DNA of 64,000 nucleotides from positions 403,501-467,500 of the forward strand of contig JAUIRK010001060.1 of the NCBI GenBank assembly GCA_030549495.1. Reading direction: 5' to 3'. The position numbers and the translations under genes are program-made. The notes beneath the pieces are model-generated. The model did no database searches and was not told where the DNA came from. It saw only the letters and a program-made list of their open reading frames with translations. This stretch comes from Nectonema munidae. Its lineage: Eukaryota; Nematomorpha; Nectonematoida; Nectonematidae. Of this stretch, positions 29,041-38,958 are shown one piece after another (position 1 is the stretch's first letter; the number at the start of each line of letters is the position of its first letter).

Positions 29041-31299
29041 CTATTTTGTCCTTTTTCAATTCTATTTTATTCTTTTGCAATTCAATTTTGTTCTTTTTGA
29101 ATTCTATTTTATTCTTTTTCAATTCCATTTTGTCATTTGAAATTCTATTTTCTTTTTTTTCAATTCTATTTTCTCTTTTTTCAAATTTATTTTGTGCTTT
29201 TCCAATTCTATTTTATTCCTTTTCAATTCCATTTTGTCCTTTTTCAATTCTATTTTCTCTTTTTATAATTTTATTTTCTCCTTTTCCAATTCTATTTTGT
29301 CCTTTTTCAATTCTATTTTATTCTTTTGCAATTCAATTTTGTTCTTTTTCAATTCTATTTTATTCTTTTTCAATTCCATTTTGTCATTTGAAATTCTATT
29401 TTCTTTTTTTTCAATTCTATTTTCTCTTTTTTTCAATTTTATTTTGTGCTTTTCCAATTCTATTTTATTCCTTTTCAATTCCATTTTGTCCTTTTTCAAT
29501 TCTATTTTCTCTTTTTATAATTTTATTTTCTCCTTTTCCAATTCTATTTTGTCCTTTTTCAATTCTATTTTATTCTTTTGCAATTCAATTTTGTTCTTTT
29601 TCAATTCTATTTTATTCTTTTTCAATTCCATTTTGTCCATTTGAAATTCTATTTTCTTTTTTTCAATTCTATTTTCTCTTTTTTTCAATTTTATTTTGTG
29701 CTTTTCCAATTCTATTTTATTCCTTTTCAATTCCATTTTGTCCTTTTTCAATTCTATTTTCTCTTTTTATAATTTTATTTTCTCCTTTTCCAATTCTATT
29801 TTGTCCTTTTTCAATTCTATTTTATTCTTTTGCAATTCAATTTTGTCTTTTTGCAATTCTATTTTATTCTTTTTCAATTCCATTTTGTCCTTTTGATATT
29901 CTATTTTCTCTTTTTCAATTCTATTTTATCTTTTTTCAATTTTATTTTGTGCTTTTCCAATTCTATTTTATTCCTTTCCAATTCCATTTTCTCCTTTTTC
30001 AATTCTATTTTCTCTTTTTTAATTCATTTTCTCCTTTTCAATTCTATTTTGTGCTTTTTCAATTCTATTTTATTCTTTTGCAATTCAATTTTGTCCTTTT
30101 GAATTCTATTTTCTCTTTTTTTCAATTCTATTTTCCCCTTTTTTCAATTCAATTTTGTCCTTTTCCAATTCAATTTTGATTTTCCTTTTTCAATTCTATT
30201 TTATTCTTTTGCAATTCAATTTTGTTCTTTTTCAATTCTATTTTATTCTTTTTCAATTCCATTTTGTCCATTTGAAATTCTATTTTCTTTTTTTCAATTC
30301 TATTTTTTCTCTTTTTTCAATTTTATTTTGTGCTTTTCCAATTCTATTTTATTCCTTTTCAATTCCATTTTGTCCTTTTTCAATTCTATTTTATCTTTTT
30401 ATAATTTTATTTTCTCCTTTTCCAATTCTATTTTGTCCTTTTTCAATTCTATTTTATTCTTTTGCAATTCAATTTTGTTCTTTTTCAATTCTATTTTATT
30501 CTTTTTCAATTCCATTTTGTCATTTTGAAATTCTATTTTCTTTTTTTCAATTCTATTTTCTCTTTTTTCAATTTTATTTTGTGCTTTTCCAATTCTATTT
30601 TATTCCTTTTCAATTCCATTTTGTCCTTTTTCAATTCTATTTTCTCTTTTTATAATTTTATTTTCTCCTTTTCCAATTCTATTTTGTCATTTTTCAATTC
30701 TATTTTCTCCTTTTCCAATTCTATTTTGTCCTTTTTCAATTCTATTTTATTCTTTTGCAATTCAATTTTGTTCTTTTTCAATTCTATTTTATTCTTTTGC
30801 AATTCAATTTTGTTCTTTTTCAATTCTATTTTATTCTTTTTCAATTCCATTTTGTCATTTGAAATTCTATTTTCTTTTTTTTCAATTCTATTTTCTCTTT
30901 TTTCAATTTTATTTTGTGCTTTTCCAATTCTATTTTATTCCTTTTCAATTCCATTTTGTCCTTTTTCAATTCTATTTTCTCTTTTTATAATTTTATTTTC
31001 TCCTTTTCCAATTTCATTTTGTCCTTTTTCAATTCTATTTTATTCTTTTGCAATTCAATTTTGTCTTTTTGCAATTCTATTTTATTCTTTTTCAATTCCA
31101 TTTTGTCCTTTTGATATTCTATTTTCTCTTTTTTCAATTCTATTTTCTCTTTTTTCAATTTTATTTTGTGCTTTTCCAATTCTATTTTATTCCTTTTCAA
31201 TTCCATTTTGTCCTTTTTCAATTCTATTTTCTCTTTTTATAATTTTATTTTCTCCTTTTCCAATTCAATTTTGTCTTTTTTCAATTCTATTTTGTCCTT

Positions 31300-32330
31300 T
31301 TGATATTCTATTTTCTCTTTTTCAATTCTATTTTATCTTTTTTCAATTTTATTTTGTGCTTTTCCAATTCTATTTTATTCCTTTCCAATTCCATTTTCTC
31401 CTTTTTCAATTCTATTTTCTCTTTTTTCAATTTTATTTTGTGCTTTTCCAATTCTATTTTATTCTTTTGCAATTCAATTTTGTCCTTTTGATATTCTATT
31501 TTCTCTTTTTCAATTCTATTTTCTCTTTTTTCAATTCAATTTTGTCCTTTTCCAATTCAATTTTGTCCTTTTTCAATTCTATTTTATTCTTTTGCAATTC
31601 AATTTTGTTCTTTTTCAATTCTATTTTATTCTTTTCCAATTCCATTTTGTCCTTTTGATATTCTATTTTCTCTTTTTTCAATTTTATTTTGTGCTTTTTC
31701 AATTCTATTTTCTCATTTTTAATTTTATTTTCTCTTTTTCCAATTCAATTTTGTCCTTTTTCAATTTTATTTTATTCTTTTTTAATTACATTTTGTCCTT
31801 TTGATATTCTATTTTCTCTTTTCCAATTCTATTTTCTCTTTTTTCAATTTTATTTTGTGCTTTTCCAATCCTATTTTATTCCTTTTCAATTCCATTTTGT
31901 CCTTTTTCAATTCTATTTTCCCTTTTTATAATTTTATTTTCTCCTTTTCCAATTCTATTTTGTCCTTTTTCAATTCTATTTTATTCTTTTGCAATTCAAT
32001 TTTGTTCTTTTTGAATTCTATTTTATTCTTTTTTAATCCCATTTTGTCATTTGAAATTCTATTTTCTTTTTTTTCAATTCTATTTTCTCTTTTTTCAATT
32101 TTATTTTGTGCTTTTTCAATTCTATTTTCTCTTTTTTCAATTCTATTTTCACTTTTTTCAATTTTATTTTGTGCTTTTCCAATTCTATTTTATTCTTTTG
32201 CAATTCAATTTTGTCCTTTTGCAATTCTATTTTCTCTTTTTATAATTTTATTTTCTCCTTTTCCAATTCAATTTTGTCTTTTTTCAATTTTATTTTATTC
32301 TTTTTCAATTATATTTTGTCCTTTTGATAT
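31300..32330. repeat. 2,991-bp offset duplicated block, copy A
   Basis: About 1 kb here matches 34,291-35,320 at a constant offset of 2,991 bp, which is not a multiple of 252. Shared rare variants include CTCATTTTTAATTTT and TTTTCACTTTTTTC. Copy A has a few private changes, such as CCAATCC for CCAATTC and CCCTTTTTATAA for CTCTTTTTATAA. Confidence 0.75.
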
Positions 32331-34290
32331 TCTATTTTCTCTTTTTTCAATTCTATTTTCTCTTTTTTCAATTTTATTTTGTGCTTTTCCAATTTTATTT
32401 TATTCCTTTTCAATTCCATTTTGTCCTTTTTCAATTCTATTTTCTCTTTTTATAATTTTATTTTCTCCTTTTCCAATTCTATTTTGTCATTTTTCAATTC
32501 TATTTTCTCCTTTTCCAATTCTATTTTGTCCTTTTTCAATTCTATTTTATTCTTTTGCAATTCAATTTTGTTCTTTTTCAATTCTATTTTATTCTTTTGC
32601 AATTCAATTTTTCTCTTTTTTCAATTCTATTTTGTTCTTTTTCAATTCCATTTTGTCATTTGAAATTCTATTTTCTTTTTTTTCAATTCTATTTTCTCTT
32701 TTTTCAATTTTATTTTGTGCTTTTCCAATTCTATTTTATTCCTTTTCAATTCCATTTTGTCTTTTTGCAATTCAATTTTCTCTTTTTATAATTTTATTTT
32801 CTCCTTTTCCAATTCTATTTTGTCCTTTTTCAATTCTATTTTATTCTTTTGCAATTCAATTTTTTCCTTTTTCAATTCTATTTTCTCTTTTTATAATTTT
32901 ATTTTCTCCTTTTCCAATTCAATTTTGTCTTTTTTCAATTTTATTTTATTCTTTTTCAATTATATTTTGTCCTTTTGATATTCTATTTTCTCTTTTTTCA
33001 ATTCTATTTTCTCTTTTTTCAATTTTATTTTGTGCTTTTCCAATTCTATTTTATTCCTTTTCAATTCCATTTTGTCCTTTTTCAATTCTATTTTCTCTTT
33101 TTATAATTTTATTTTCTCCTTTTCCAATTCTATTTTGTCATTTTTCAATTCTATTTTCTCCTTTTCCAATTCAATTTTGTCCTTTTTCAATTCTATTTTA
33201 TTCTTTTTCAATTCCATTTTGTCCTTCTGATATTCTATTTTCTCTTTATTCAATTCTATTTTCTCTTTTTTCAATTTTATTTTGTGCTTTTCCAATTCTA
33301 TTTTATTCCTTTTCAATTCCATTTTGTCCTTTTTCAATTCTATTTTCTCTTTTTATAATTTTATTTTCTCCTTTTCCAATTCTATTTTGTCCTTTTTCAA
33401 TTCTATTTTATTCTTTTGCAATTCAATTTTGTTCTTTTTCAATTCTATTTTATTCTTTTTCAATTCCATTTTGTCATTTGAAATTCTATTTTCTTTTTTT
33501 TCAATTCTATTTTCTCTTTTTTCAATTTTATTTTGTGCTTTTCCAATTCTATTTTATTCCTTTTCAATTCCATTTTGTCCTTTTTCAATTCTATTTTCTC
33601 TTTTTATAATTTTATTTTCTCCTTTTCCAATTCTATTTTGTCCTTTTTCAATTCTATTTTATTCTTTTGCAATTCAATTTTGTTCTTTTTGAATTCTATT
33701 TTATTCTTTTTCAATTCCATTTTGTCATTTGAAATTCTATTTTCTTTTTTTCCATTCTATTTTCTTTTTTCAATTTTATTTTGTGCTTTTCCAATTCTAT
33801 TTTATTCCTTTTCAATTCAATTTTGTCCTTTTTCAATTCTATTTTCTTTTTTTCAATTATATTTTCTCTTTTTTCATTTCTATTTTGTTCTTTTCCAATT
33901 CTATTTTATTCTTTTGCAATTCAATTTTGTTCTTTTTGAATTCTATTTTATTCTTTTTCAATTCCATTTTGTCATTTTGATATTCTATTTTCTTTTTTTC
34001 AATTCTATTTTCTCTTTTTTCAATTTTATTTTGTGCTTTTCCAATTCTATTTTATTCCTTTTCAATTCCATTTTGTCTTTTTGCAATTCAATTTTCTCTT
34101 TTTATAATTTTATTTTCTCCTTTTCCAATTCTATTTTGTCCTTTTTCAATTCTATTTTATTCTTTTGCAATTCAATTTTTTCCTTTTTCAATTCTATTTT
34201 CTCTTTTTATAATTTTATTTTCTCCTTTTCCAATTCAATTTTGTCTTTTTTCAATTTTATTTTATTCTTTTTCAATTACATTTTGTCCTT

Positions 34291-35320
34291 TTGATATTCT
34301 ATTTTCTCTTTTTCAATTCTATTTTATCTTTTTTCAATTTTATTTTGTGCTTTTCCAATTCTATTTTATTCCTTTTCAATTCCATTTTGTCCTTTTTCAA
34401 TTCTATTTTCTCTTTTTTCAATTTTATTTTGTGCTTTTCCAATTCTATTTTATTCTTTTGCAATTCAATTTTGTCCTTTTGATATTCTATTTTCTCTTTT
34501 TCAATTCTATTTTCTCTTTTTTCAATTCAATTTTGTCCTTTTCCAATTCAATTTTGTCCTTTTTCAATTCTATTTTATTCTTTTGCAATTCAATTTTGTT
34601 CTTTTTCAATTCTATTTTATTCTTTTCCAATTCCATTTTGTCCTTTTGATATTCTATTTTCTCTTTTTTCAATTTTATTTTGTGCTTTTTCAATTCTATT
34701 TTCTCATTTTTAATTTTATTTTCTCTTTTTCCAATTCAATTTTGTCCTTTTTCAATTTTATTTTATTCTTTTTCAATTACATTTTGTCCTTTTGATATTC
34801 TATTTTCTCTTTTCCAATTCTATTTTCTCTTTTTTCAATTTTATTTTGTGCTTTTCCAATTCTATTTTATTCCTTTTCAATTCCATTTTGTCCTTTTTCA
34901 ATTCTATTTTCTCTTTTTATAATTTTATTTTCTCCTTTTCCAATTCTATTTTGTCCTTTTTCAATTCTATTTTATTCTTTTGCAATTCAATTTTGTTCTT
35001 TTTGAATTCTATTTTATTCTTTTTTAATTCCATTTTGTCATTTGAAATTCTATTTTCTTTTTTTTCAATTCTATTTTCTCTTTTTTCAATTTTATTTTGT
35101 GCTTTTTCAATTCTATTTTCTCTTTTTTCAATTCTATTTTCACTTTTTTCAATTTTATTTTGTGCTTTTCCAATTCTATTTTATTCTTTTGCAATTCAAT
35201 TTTGTCCTTTTGCAATTCTATTTTCTCTTTTTATAATTTTATTTTCTCCTTTTCCAATTCAATTTTGTCCTTTTTCAATTTTATTTTATTCTTTTTCAAT
35301 TACATTTTGTCCTTTTGATA
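34291..35320. repeat. 2,991-bp offset duplicated block, copy B
   Basis: Partner of 31,300-32,330. It lacks the private CCAATCC and CCCTTTTT changes of copy A and so looks closer to the ancestral form. It lies about 400 bp before the change of repeat family at the array edge. Confidence 0.75.
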
Positions 35321-35729
35321 TTCTATTTTCTCTTTTTCAATTCTATTTTCTCTTTTTTCAATTCAATTTTGTCCTTTTAAATTCAATTTTGTCCTTTTTC
35401 AATTCTATTTTATTCTTTTGCAATTCAATTTTGTTCTTTTTCAATTCTATTTTATTCTTTTCCAATTCCATTTTGTCCTTTTGATATTCTATTTTCTCTT
35501 TTTTCAATTTTATTTTGTGCTTTTTCAATTCTATTTTATTCTTTTTTAATTCCATTTTGTCATTTGAAATTCTATTTTCTTTTTTTTCAATTCTCTTTTC
35601 TTTTTTTTCAATTCATTTTGTTCTTTTGCAATTCTATTTTCTTTTTTTATAATTTTATTTTCTCCTTTTTCAATTTCATTTTATTCTTTTTCAATTCCAT
35701 TTTGTCCTTTTGAAATTCTAATTTCTCTT

Positions 35730-37404
35730 TTTTAAATTCTATTTTGTCCTTTTACAATTCTATTTCATTTTCTCTGTTTTCAATTCTATTTTCTCTTTTT
35801 TCAATTCTATTTTCTCTTTTTTCAATTCCATTTTGTCCTTTTACAATTCTATTTCATTTTCTCTGTTTTCAATTCTATTTTATTCTTTTTCAATTCTATT
35901 TTGTCCTTTTGAAATTCTATTTTCTCTTTTTTCAATTCTATTTTGTCCTTTTACAATTCTATTTCATTTTCTCTGTTTTCAATTCTATTTTCTCTGTTTT
36001 CAATTCTATTTTCTCTTTTTTCAATTCTATTTTTTCTTTTCCAATTCTATTTTGTCCTTTTACAATTCTATTTCATTTTCTCTGTTTTCAATACTGTTTT
36101 ATACTTTTTCAATTCCATTTTGTCCTTTTGAAATTCTATTTTCTCTTTTTACAATTCTATTTTATTCTTTTGCAATTCTATTTTGTCTTTTGGCAATTCT
36201 ATTTTGTCTTTTTATAATTCTATTTTCTCTTTTTTCAATTCTATTTTCTCTTTTTTCAATTCTATTTTGTCCTTTTACAATTCTATTTCATTTTCTCTGT
36301 TTTCAATTCTATTTTATTCTTTTTCAATTCCATTTTGTCCTTTTGAAATTCTATTTTCTCTTTTTTCAATTCTATTTTGTCCTTTTACAATTCTATTTCA
36401 TTTTCTCTGTTTTCAATTCTATTTTCTCTGTTTTCAATCTTATTTTCTCTTTTTTCAATTTTATTATCTCTTTTTTCAATTCTATTTTCTCATTTTCCAA
36501 TTCTAATTTGTCCTTTTTCAATTCTATTTTATTCTTTTGCAATTCAATTTTGTCATTTGAAATTCTATTTTCTCTTTTTCAATTCTATTTTGTCCTTTTA
36601 CATTTCTATTCCATTTTCTCTGTTTTTAATTCTATTTTCTCTGTTTTCAATTCTATTTTCTCTTTTTTCAATTTTATTTTCTCTTTTTTCAATTCTATTT
36701 TGTCCTTTTTCAATTCTATTTTATTCTTTTGCAATTCAATTTTGTCCTTTTGCAATTCTATTTTCTCTTTTTATAATTCTATTTTCTCTTTTTTCAATTC
36801 TATTCTGTCCTTTTACAATTCTATTTCATTTTCTCTGTTTTCAATTCTATTTTATTCTTTTTCAATTCCATTTTGTCCTTTTGAAATTCTATTTTCTCTT
36901 TTTTCAATTCTATTTTGTCCTTTTACAATTCTATTTCATTTTCTCTTTTTTCAATTCTATTTTATTGTTTTTCAATTCCATTTTGTACTTTTGAAATTCT
37001 ATTTTCTCTTTTTTCAATTCTTATTTGTCCTTTTACAATTCTATTTCATTTTCTCTCTTTTCAATTCTATTTTATTCTTTTTCAATTCCATTTTGTCCTT
37101 TTGAAATTCTATTTTTTCTTTTTTCAATTCTATTTTGTACTTTTACAATTCTATTTCATTTTCTCTGTTTTCAATTCTATTTTCTCTGTTTTCAATTCTA
37201 TTTTCTCTTTTTATAATTCTATTTTCTCCTTTTCCAATTCTATTTTCTCCTTTTTCAATTCTTTTTTATTCTTTTGCAATTCAATTTTGTCCTTTTGAAA
37301 TTCTATTTTCTATTTTTTCAATTCTATTTTGTCCTTTTACAATTCCATTTTGTCCTTTTGATATTCTATTTTCTCTTTTTCAATTCTATTTTCTCTTTTT
37401 TCCT
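35730..37404. repeat. Edge domain of the satellite with a ~110-bp period
   Basis: Here the 252-bp order is lost. A new period is marked by GTCCTTTTACAATTC followed by ATTTCATTTTCTCTGTTTTC. The marker occurs near 35,745, 35,838, 35,948, 36,056, 36,271, 36,381, 36,594, 36,810, 36,919, 37,028, 37,138 and 37,333, so spacings are mostly about 110 bp or about twice that. The period fits four 21-bp units plus one 26-bp unit carrying a 5-bp insertion (ATTTC ATTTT CTCTG). A related CTCTG-type segment also sits inside the main array at 2.05, 4.02 and 6.05 kb. Divergent repeat families are usual at satellite borders. Confidence 0.85.
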
Positions 37405-37686
37405 TCAATTACATGATGGTCGAGTTGGTTGAAAGAGATCTCCTATTATTGAGACTATTTGAATGAAGTCAATGAATTTGTACGCCATTTTGATATTCAA
37501 AGAAGGAATTCTAGTTAAAAGGGCAAAGAAGGTGTTTCAACTCCACATTTACACAATCAACTTTTTAGAAGTAAAGAAAACTATTTGAAAATTTGCGATG
37601 TAGTTGATAAATCTGAATAAAATTATTTTTATTCTATATAAAGAATGACTCTACCAAGCTTATCACAATTTAAGGCAGAAAATTGA
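37405..37686. other. Unique AT-rich sequence at the satellite border
   Basis: First non-repetitive DNA after the array. No intact gene is seen. The + strand has short open pieces that could be the decayed upstream part of the hAT transposase relic that follows, but I cannot align them with confidence. Confidence 0.5.
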
Positions 37687-37815
37687 GAAATGTCGCCTTC
37701 AATCTATTTTCATTTACAACAATGTCAATTAACATCAACAGCAGTTGAAAGACTTTTTTCCTTTATGAAAAATCTTTTATCGAAATATAGGAATTATTTT
37801 CCTACCAACATATAA
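37687..37815 (+). pseudogene. hAT transposase C-terminal (dimerisation) relic
   Basis: A 42-codon open stretch ends in TAA at 37,813. It contains LTSTAVERLFSFMKNLLSKYR, which I read as the conserved C-terminal motif of hAT-family transposases: a Ser/Thr-rich start, then ERLFS, a spacer and a basic residue. In intact hAT proteins this segment forms the dimerisation region at the end of the transposase. Here it is preceded in frame by a stop at 37,684 and lacks the catalytic core, so it is a fragment. No terminal inverted repeats were found around it. The assignment rests on a short motif only. Confidence 0.55.
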
Positions 37816-38631
37816 TGTATACGTTACTTTACATAATGCTTACTTTACAATCAATAATTCTTTGCTTTTTTTCTTTGATTTTTTGAAATCTTCTTCTTCA
37901 ATAATTCTTTGAGATAACAATAAAAAAATTGAAAAAATTCATTTTCAAATATTTTAGGATCTTTTTTTGAAAGAAATGAATGAGAAAAGAGAGACTTTAT
38001 TTTATTAGATGTTTTTTCTTAAGAAGCATTTATAACTTATAAACACATCTATGTTTGATAAAAGCACTCAATTTTCTAAAAGTTGTCTATTTAACGAATA
38101 CTTTGTTGTAAAAACTAATAATTATCACTTTAAAAAAAGTGTAAATAGAGTTATATCTTTTCTTTGAATTAATGAAGACAACATTTTACCTCTAAAAGTC
38201 AAAAAATTCTTATAATAAAAGCAAAAAAAGGATAATTTTTAGGTCAAAAAAGATAGCGCTGTTTATAAGTTTTTGACACATATAGACTTTTGATTTTGAT
38301 TGATAGTACTTTGATTTTGATTGACAGATTGAATCGTAGCCGAATTTATAGAGATATAATTGAACCGCTTTTTTATAATAAATTTTTTTGTTTCAGAAGG
38401 TTGAGAATGAAAATTGACGATGTATGAAGTCTTTTCTTGCTAAATCATACTAAATTGCTTTTTGATAAATATAAAAATGATTTTCCTAAGATATACCTGA
38501 TATCGATGGAAAGAATGTGATTTCAAAGATAATAATATAAAAAAATTCTATTATTATATAATTTTAATAAATCAAATTTTTGATTCCTTAATTAAAAGGT
38601 TAATTAAAATATAAGAATTTTTGAAAGAAAC
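37816..38631. other. AT-rich intergenic DNA
   Basis: No gene recognised. It contains homopolymer runs and a short direct duplication of TTTGATTTTGATTGA at about 38,288-38,328. This is the region downstream of the calmodulin-like gene, which is transcribed towards it. Confidence 0.5.
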
Positions 38632-38637
38632 TTTATT
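38632..38637 (-). terminator. Candidate poly(A) signal of the calmodulin-like gene
   Basis: TTTATT on + is AATAAA on the minus strand, about 290 bp after the stop codon at 38,926-38,924. It is a plausible cleavage/polyadenylation signal, but AATAAA occurs often by chance in DNA this AT-rich. Confidence 0.35.
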
Positions 38638-38923
38638 TTAAAATTTCCACAAAACTTTTCTCTCACTTCCAGTTAAAAGCTCTTTTTGAAAGGCCGTTTG
38701 TGTGCGCATCTGTGCAGAATATGGACATCTATCTTGTACATCAAGTTAACAACGAACAAATGGGTGATGAAAAAATGGATGCATTCCGCTAAATCTTCCT
38801 TCACCTTTGTGCTTGGAGGATATATTGTGCGGATTATTATTGCGTGGTTGGTGGTACATAGGTAAGAGTGCTCAATCGTGTTCACGTGGAGTTTTTTGTG
38901 GACATTTCGTGTTAACGTCAGCA

Positions 38924-38958
38924 TCACCTGGATGTGCTTGTCATCATTGCAACGAATT
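38924..38958 (-). CDS. Calmodulin-like gene, terminal coding exon
   Basis: After ATTGTAG the sequence AATTCGTTGCAATGATGACA reads (E)FVAMMT, matching calmodulin EFVTMMT at residues 140-146. It is followed by S, T, S, R and TGA. Using the phase-1 junction from the previous exon restores E140, the last Ca2+ ligand of EF-hand 4. The C-terminus is two residues longer than the usual 148. The exon is only 35 coding bases, too short to find without knowing the family. Confidence 0.85.

Larger units (their letters stand above)
1..37404. repeat. 37-kb satellite array of a 21-bp T/C-rich unit
   Basis: The whole interval is made of 21-bp units. On + each unit is CAATTCTATTTT followed by nTnCTTTTy, with a limited set of variants: CAATTCAATTTTG, CAATTCCATTTTG, CAATTTTATTTTG, ATATTCTATTTTC and TAATTTTATTTTC. 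The + strand is dominated by T with some C, and G is scarce, so the minus strand is a purine strand. No unrelated insertion longer than a few bases was seen. The left end lies outside the window. The right end is at about 37,404, where the motif stops and ordinary AT-rich sequence begins. Open frames of 60-602 codons occur on both strands because the pyrimidine strand rarely forms stop codons. They are not annotated as genes. Centromeric or heterochromatic satellite is possible but cannot be shown from sequence. Confidence 0.97.

Noticed and set aside
31801-33609. 602-codon + strand open frame rich in Phe, Ile, Leu and Ser (also 14,241-16,019 and others)
   Set aside because: It lies wholly in the satellite. 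All + frames stay open because T/C-rich sequence seldom forms stop codons. The product is a seven-residue hydrophobic repeat in whichever frame is read, with no start context or domain.
1-37404. CRISPR array or telomeric repeat
   Set aside because: Units are contiguous with no unique spacers, and the 21-bp motif is not a telomere-type repeat.
38673-38927. 84-codon minus frame starting MMLTLTRN
   Set aside because: It overlaps the 3' end of the calmodulin-like gene in another frame and lies in its likely 3' UTR. No recognised motif.
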